Shown: positions 59,421 to 64,000 of the stretch, piece by piece | How positions within the stretch are numbered: position 1 is the stretch's first letter | Layout: each line of letters starts with the position of its first letter | From: an uncultured Spirochaetaceae bacterium | GTDB taxonomy: Bacteria > Spirochaetota > Spirochaetia > Sphaerochaetales > Sphaerochaetaceae | Reading direction: 5' to 3' | Length of the DNA: 64,000 bases | NCBI GenBank assembly: GCA_944389105.1 | Contig: CALXLD010000007.1 | Coordinates: forward strand, 1-64,000 | Position numbers and translations under genes: made by a program | Notes under the pieces: model-generated | The model's input: the letters and a program-made list of their open reading frames with translations, nothing else | Databases searched by the model: none | Told to the model about the DNA's origin: nothing

Positions 59421-60755
59421 TCATGATAACAGATTAGCATTATCTCTTACTACCAAGCGTTTTTTCAGGACCACAGATACTGCAATCAGGGAAAATGAAG
59501 CAATTACAAGAATGAAATACGGCACCAGACAATCGGTTTCAGGGAATCTTCCAGCTATGCGGAATGCCCATTCAATGAAGCCATAAAGAATCTGGAGAAT
59601 CCAGCTTAAACAGGGAAAGGGAATCATCAGCAATGAAAGAATCATGTAGATGGAAATCAGGAAACTGAATGGAAATGACGTGATAATAGCTCCCAGCTGA
59701 TAGCTTCCGAAGACGGAGACTGTCAAAGGTATGGAGAATATCAGGGCCGCGCATGAGGCCGCAATGGATGAAGATAGACCAGATGGAATTGGCAGGAAGA
59801 ACCTGATAGCTTTCTCCAGCTGTCCAGACATGAGGAATATTCCTCCAAGCGATATGAAACTGTACTGGGCGCCAAGATCCGATACAGAGCCGGGGAAAAG
59901 CATAAGCAGCAGAACAAATGAAAGGATGAACGATTCTTCCATAGGCAGCTTCATTCCTGCAATGATTCTGAAGATGAGTGCCCTGACAAGCGAAGGACGC
60001 CATCCAGAGAGGAAAGCAAAAAGAAGCAGGACAATATACAGAGAAGCTCTGCCTCCGGATCTGCCGAAGACAAGGATAAGAGGTTTTCTGATAAGAATCG
60101 CTATTATCGAGAGATGCATTCCCGAAAGAGCAAGCACATGGGACAGTCCGGAGCGTCTTGCATCGTCAGAAAGACCAAAGAATCCATCACTGCCAGTCCC
60201 TAATACAAGCAGAGCGGAAAGCTCCCCTCCCCGGAAAGACCTGAAGCGCTCTTTTATATATCCGATGGCTTTTATACGGAAATCCGATATGCTTCTGCGT
60301 TCAATAAGCCTGGCATCCGATGCATAGATCACAGGTCCAGCCATCTCGCCTCTTATATAAATTTCATCACCATAATAAAAATCACTCTGCCCTGAAATGA
60401 CATATACATTCCCATCAGCGCTGAAGATATTGCCCCTCCGGTCTTCCGATGCTTTCAGCATTATGCGGAAACCAGCAGTTCTCCCCTTCTTCTGCTGGCT
60501 GTCCTGGATTACAGTCCCATACATGGCAGAAGCTTCCTCCTCAGGTATAGAAAACCTTGGAGATGCAAAGCAGACAGCTTCTGCTATAAGGGCAAACAGC
60601 AAGGCGGTTATGATTGCATGCAGAGAGCCTTCTTCCGTAGACAGAAGAAGAACAGCTGCGGCAGCCAAAAGAGGAAGGACAAGCAATGGCCTTGAGAAAA
60701 ATGACGGGAAGAAACGGATAATATAGATTGCCGCAATAGTTACCAGATAGTACAT
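59421..60755 (-). CDS. comEC: ComEC/Rec2-type competence channel, short form
   Basis: This 444-residue membrane protein has N-terminal hydrophobic helices, an OB-like segment (YGTVIQDSQQKKGRTAGFRI ... YYGDEIYIRGEM), and the Competence domain with LSHVLALSGMHLSIIAILIR, followed by many membrane helices. It stops without the C-terminal metallo-beta-lactamase domain of longer ComEC proteins. Would form the inner-membrane DNA uptake channel. Whether natural competence occurs is unknown. Confidence 0.82.
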   Translation of the reverse strand: MYYLVTIAAIYIIRFFPSFFSRPLLVLPLLAAAAVLLLSTEEGSLHAIITALLFALIAEAVCFASPRFSIPEEEASAMYGTVIQDSQQKKGRTAGFRIMLKASEDRRGNIFSADGNVYVISGQSDFYYGDEIYIRGEMAGPVIYASDARLIERRSISDFRIKAIGYIKERFRSFRGGELSALLVLGTGSDGFFGLSDDARRSGLSHVLALSGMHLSIIAILIRKPLILVFGRSGGRASLYIVLLLFAFLSGWRPSLVRALIFRIIAGMKLPMEESFILSFVLLLMLFPGSVSDLGAQYSFISLGGIFLMSGQLEKAIRFFLPIPSGLSSSIAASCAALIFSIPLTVSVFGSYQLGAIITSFPFSFLISIYMILSLLMIPFPCLSWILQILYGFIEWAFRIAGRFPETDCLVPYFILVIASFSLIAVSVVLKKRLVVRDNANLLS

Positions 60756-60999
60756 GCATATAATACTGCTTATCCGATAAGAATGGTCAGCTCTGGAAAA
60801 GCACTCTGCAAGGCTAACGGGCTTCCGATGTTACTTCAGGAGTTCTTTCTGAAGAAATAGGGACAAGGAGGAACAGGAAGAAGGGAGACCTAGAAAACAG
60901 CATCCTGAAGCATGACGTTTCCATACGGCCGTACCCTGAATGAGATACGAAGGCAATAAAAAACAAAGAGGAGAGCATAACTGCCCTCCTCCGCTTTGA
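60756..60999. other. Intergenic region without a recognised gene
   Basis: Between comEC and the phosphohexomutase gene. It holds the mutase terminator at its right end. I see no convincing coding frame, promoter or RNA in the rest. Confidence 0.4.
60955..60992 (-). terminator. Intrinsic terminator after the phosphohexomutase gene
   Basis: On the minus strand GGAGGAGGGCA pairs with TGCTCTCCTC (one bulge) and is followed by TTTGTTTTTTATT. Confidence 0.8.
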
Positions 61000-62715
61000 T
61001 TACAGAGCTGCCATGAACTCTGCTTTGATAGCTCCGACTTTTTCTTCGAGAGCTTTTCTTCCATCCTCGCCTTCAGAGAGGAAGAGATAGTATTTGATCT
61101 TAGGTTCTGTACCAGAAGGTCTTACAACCAGCTTCTCCCCGCTTGTGAATTTTATGATGATGACATCAGCTTTCGGGAATCCTGTATTCTCTCCAAGAAG
61201 ATCAGCTACGCTTTCGATAGTCCTGGATACAAGAGAATCCCCTGCTTTCAGGGCTCTCATAGAAGCCATGATTGATTTCATCTTCTCCTTTCCCTCAGCA
61301 CCATCATACTCATTGGAGAAGACAATCTCTGTAGAGTATCCATAGCTTGCATATATCGTATCCAGCCTCTGCTGCAGGGTTATTCCTTTTGAAGCGTAAT
61401 AGCACATCATCTCAACAGCAGCTACCGCGGACGAGACAGCATCCTTATCATGGACTTCGGTGACAGTAAGGAAGCCATAGCTTTCCTCGCAGCCGAAGAG
61501 GAAATAACGGCCAGGGTTATCCCCTCGCTCTATTCTCTCAATCTCCTCTGCAATGTACTTGAAGCCTGTAAGGACATCCTTGCATTCTCCGCCGTTTTTT
61601 TCTGCGATCTTCCGCACAAGATCAGTGGTGACAAGGCTCTTTGCCACAAATGGAATACCTTCCCTCTTCTGCTCACTTGCAGTTGTAAGAAGATAGTCGA
61701 CAAGAAGCGTTGCTATCTGATTACCTGTAAGAAGAAGATAATCAGTCTTTGTAGAATCTGTAGGGATAGCAATACCAAGCCTGTCTGCATCCGGATCAGT
61801 TCCAAGGACTATATCAGCTTTAATCTCCTTTCCAAGCGCGATTACCCTCTGCATTGCCTCTGCGCTTTCAGGATTCGGGAGCTTCACAGTAGGGAACCTT
61901 CCATCAGGCTCTTCCTGTTCCTTTACAACATGGCATTCGACACCAAGTTCTGAAAGCATATGGCGTACAGGCTTGTTTCCTGAACCATGGAGCGGAGTAT
62001 AAGCAACCTTTATTGAAGACTCCTTGATAAGCTCAGGACGTCTCAGCGATGCCTTTACCATTGCATAATATGCTGCATCAACTTCTTCAGGGACACTGTT
62101 AAGAAGACCGGATGCCCGAAGATCCTTCTCTTCCCCATCCTTTATATCATCGCACTTAACAGCATTTGCTCTCTTTGCGATCTCAATATCATGAGGAGGT
62201 GTGACCTGGCCGCCATCCGACCAGTAGACCTTGTATCCATTGTATTTTGACGGATTATGAGAAGCTGTTACTACAATTCCCGCAGTAGCTTTCATATGCC
62301 TTACAGCAAAGGAAAGCATCGGAACAGGACGAAGGGAATCATAGAGATAGACCTTTACGCCATTGGCAGCAAGAACCTTTGCAGCGGAAAGCGCAAACTC
62401 AGAAGAGAAAAGCCTTGAATCATATGCAATGACCACAGAAGGACATGAAGATGAAGCATTAAGATAGTCAGCCAGTCCCTGCGTGACTTTCCTTACCATA
62501 AATGTATTTATCCTGTTGGTTCCTCCCCCTATCATGCCTCTCATTCCGGCAGTTCCAAAAGAGAGAGAGGTATAGAAGCGGTCATAAAGCCCTTCCCAGT
62601 CCCCAAGTTCGACAGCTGTCTCAACTTCCCGGCTGAACACAGTATCAGTTTCGGATGCTATGTAGTTTCTTGCAGCTGCAAGTACATCTTCCTTCATTTT
62701 CTCAGTGAATTCCAT
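61000..62715 (-). CDS. pgm: Phosphoglucomutase/phosphomannomutase family enzyme
   Basis: This 571-residue protein has the four alpha-D-phosphohexomutase elements: SFGTAGMRGMIGGGTNRI near the N-terminus, catalytic TASHNPSKYNGYK (Ser about 150), metal-binding GTDPDADRLGIA, and sugar-binding GCEESYGFL with the C-terminal phosphate loop VRPSGTEPKIKYY. It converts glucose-1- and glucose-6-phosphate; specificity for glucose versus mannose is not decided by sequence. Confidence 0.9.
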   Translation of the reverse strand: MEFTEKMKEDVLAAARNYIASETDTVFSREVETAVELGDWEGLYDRFYTSLSFGTAGMRGMIGGGTNRINTFMVRKVTQGLADYLNASSSCPSVVIAYDSRLFSSEFALSAAKVLAANGVKVYLYDSLRPVPMLSFAVRHMKATAGIVVTASHNPSKYNGYKVYWSDGGQVTPPHDIEIAKRANAVKCDDIKDGEEKDLRASGLLNSVPEEVDAAYYAMVKASLRRPELIKESSIKVAYTPLHGSGNKPVRHMLSELGVECHVVKEQEEPDGRFPTVKLPNPESAEAMQRVIALGKEIKADIVLGTDPDADRLGIAIPTDSTKTDYLLLTGNQIATLLVDYLLTTASEQKREGIPFVAKSLVTTDLVRKIAEKNGGECKDVLTGFKYIAEEIERIERGDNPGRYFLFGCEESYGFLTVTEVHDKDAVSSAVAAVEMMCYYASKGITLQQRLDTIYASYGYSTEIVFSNEYDGAEGKEKMKSIMASMRALKAGDSLVSRTIESVADLLGENTGFPKADVIIIKFTSGEKLVVRPSGTEPKIKYYLFLSEGEDGRKALEEKVGAIKAEFMAAL

Positions 62716-62749
62716 TCTTGATCCTCCTTATCTATATTATTTTAGCACA

Positions 62750-63412
62750 TCAGACCATACGCTCCAGTCTTTCTGCTAGTTCTTCTGCATTATCTACAGA
62801 AGTTTCTATCCCATTTCTGCCAAGTTCCTCCCTGCTTCTGAAACCATAGGAAACGATGACGGTCCTTATACCCGCTCTCTTTCCGGTCTCTGCATCAACT
62901 TCGCTGTCTCCGACATACACTGTTTCCGCAGGAGATGATCCGACAGCTTCAATGCCATCAAGAAGAAGCTTAGGATCTGGCTTCAGCGGATACCCTTCCC
63001 TTTCACCTGAAACGAAATCAAAGATATCGGGAAGAAGCTCCCCTATGATTTCCTTCACAATGGAATCTGCCTTATTCGATACGATCCCGAGCCTGATCCC
63101 CTTTCTTTTAAGCGAATGAAGCAGCTCGGCAATTCCAGGATATGGTTTTGTCTCAACGACAGCATGCCTGGAATAGTAGTTCTTCATCAATGCAAACATG
63201 AGGTTGAACTCATTCTCATCAAGCCCCTTGGGATTTTTCTCGGCAGCAGCACTCGAAAGTGCCCTATAAAGACCTCTTCCGACATATCGTCTCACATCAG
63301 CAGAAGACGCCTCTTCGCCATCATAGGCCCTTAGGGCATAATTGATTGCGTTCCTGATATCAGGAAGAGTATCAAGCAGGGTTCCATCAAGATCGAAGAA
63401 TACAGCTTTCAT
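62750..63412 (-). CDS. gph: HAD-family phosphatase, phosphoglycolate-phosphatase-like
   Basis: This 220-residue protein starts at MKAVFFDLDGTLLDTLPDIR; upstream codons read into the divergent gene's start. HAD motif I DLDGT, motif II IVSNKAD, motif III KPDPK, motif IV VGDSEVDAETGKRAG. Cap type fits Gph/pyrophosphatase PpaX-like enzymes; the substrate is not certain. Divergent from the RlmI-like gene with a 63-bp gap. Confidence 0.8.
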   Translation of the reverse strand: MKAVFFDLDGTLLDTLPDIRNAINYALRAYDGEEASSADVRRYVGRGLYRALSSAAAEKNPKGLDENEFNLMFALMKNYYSRHAVVETKPYPGIAELLHSLKRKGIRLGIVSNKADSIVKEIIGELLPDIFDFVSGEREGYPLKPDPKLLLDGIEAVGSSPAETVYVGDSEVDAETGKRAGIRTVIVSYGFRSREELGRNGIETSVDNAEELAERLERMV

Positions 63413-63475
63413 GCTTCCATTGTACTCAGTTGAAGACATCTTGCACACATGTCCAGCGCCCTGTACGATGCAGCC

Positions 63476-64000
63476 ATGTACAGAGTAATAATCAAAGACG
63501 GAAAAGACAAAGCTCCTAAACGCCATCACCCCTGGATATTCTCCGGAGCTATTGAGAATATAGAGCCATCATTCAGCACGGCTGACTGGGCCGAAGTCTA
63601 TTCATCCACAGGATTATTCATTGCCTATGGCTGGTATGATGAGAAAAGCCACATCATACTTCGCCTGATTTCATGGAAGAAGAAAGACAATCCCGGAGAA
63701 GAGCTTGTAAGGAAACTCGTCAGGGAGGCTGTCATACGGAGAAAGGATTTCTTCTCGATGCCTGATACAACTGCATTCCGCCTGATTCACGGCGATGCGG
63801 ATTTCCTTCCAGGTATTGCAGCCGATGCATATGGAAAAGAGATAAGGATGCTTGTTTCTTCACGTTTTGCAGATTATTTCCTGCCAGCAATTGCGAAAGA
63901 GCTCGATTTTCTGCTCCATCCTGCCATTATTGAAGCTGTTACGGATAAGCAGTTTGCAGGGCTTGAAGGACTTTCAGAAAGGATAAGGCACTTCAGAGCA
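63476..64000 (+). CDS. RlmI-like 23S rRNA cytosine methyltransferase, N-terminal part
   Basis: The frame begins MYRVIIKDGKDKAPKRHHPW and runs open to the window edge (175 codons). RHHPWIFSGAIENIE is the PUA-domain start of RlmI/K-type class I methyltransferases, and FRLIHGDADFLPGIAADAYG is their second conserved block (FRLVNGEGDGLPGLIVD). The SAM-binding part is beyond the window. No strong ribosome site is seen. Confidence 0.85.
   Translation, partial: MYRVIIKDGKDKAPKRHHPWIFSGAIENIEPSFSTADWAEVYSSTGLFIAYGWYDEKSHIILRLISWKKKDNPGEELVRKLVREAVIRRKDFFSMPDTTAFRLIHGDADFLPGIAADAYGKEIRMLVSSRFADYFLPAIAKELDFLLHPAIIEAVTDKQFAGLEGLSERIRHFRA

Noticed and set aside
60756..61064. Minus-strand frame overlapping the 3' end of the phosphohexomutase gene
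   Set aside because: It crosses a terminator, has low-complexity Ser/Leu composition and no ribosome site.
1..64000. CRISPR arrays, rRNA or tRNA genes
   Set aside because: No regularly spaced direct repeats of CRISPR type and no rRNA- or tRNA-like stretch was recognised by reading; a tRNA search program would be decisive.

Overview
The window is bacterial and looks like a spirochaete chromosome (Sphaerochaeta/Treponema-like) carrying a large temperate podovirus prophage. The host call is an inference. It rests on the rplU-rpmA-obg-nadD-yqeK-rsfS cluster, two large lipobox-bearing repetitive surface lipoproteins, a BspA-type leucine-rich repeat protein and moderate GC. No rRNA, tRNA or CRISPR array was recognised.

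Layout. Bases 1-123 are the end of an IS3-family element. About 112-41345 is prophage. Its late operon runs leftward, that is from high to low coordinates on the minus strand: small terminase, a terminase large subunit encoded as two genes, portal, Bbp19-like protein, scaffold, major capsid protein, Bbp16-like cement protein, tail adaptor, tail nozzle, two internal virion proteins, a 3639-residue polyvalent protein, then tail fibres. Upstream of the late genes (28.5-39.8 kb, also minus strand) is an early operon: a YqaJ-type exonuclease, a DUF1351 protein, a putative annealing protein, a replication initiator with an internal iteron cluster, a DnaC-like ATPase, a cytosine-C5 methyltransferase and many small proteins. 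At 39.75-39.88 kb a switch region separates this operon from a rightward repressor operon. No integrase or lysis enzyme was recognised; they may lie beyond the left edge or have been lost.

The most interesting parts are the following. (1) A tail-fibre C-terminal cassette lies between inverted repeats with a tail-to-tail alternative cassette, which looks like a DNA inversion switch for host range. (2) The 3639-residue protein carries an HExxH motif, a PD-(D/E)xK-like domain, two ADP-ribosyltransferase-like domains and a RelA/SpoT-like domain. Each effector module after the HExxH region is bounded by a recurring L/Y-Y/F-Q-T motif, and the same motif occurs in a lysogeny-region protein 26 kb away. 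(3) A (GTA)6 microsatellite fills the 17-bp spacer of the early phage promoter. (4) A C8/G8 tract lies in the likely promoter spacer of a host lipoprotein.

From about 41.7 kb the chromosome carries butyrate kinase, the lipoprotein locus, and the ribosome/NAD cluster rplU-rpmA-obg-nadD-yqeK-rsfS. Then come a TetR regulator with a palindromic operator, argS, birA with a BirA-box-controlled bioY, and a nonsense-interrupted small gene. The remainder is mtaB, tyrA, a BspA-like gene, pta, ksgA, a short comEC, a phosphohexomutase, a phosphoglycolate-phosphatase-like gene and the start of an RlmI-like methyltransferase gene.
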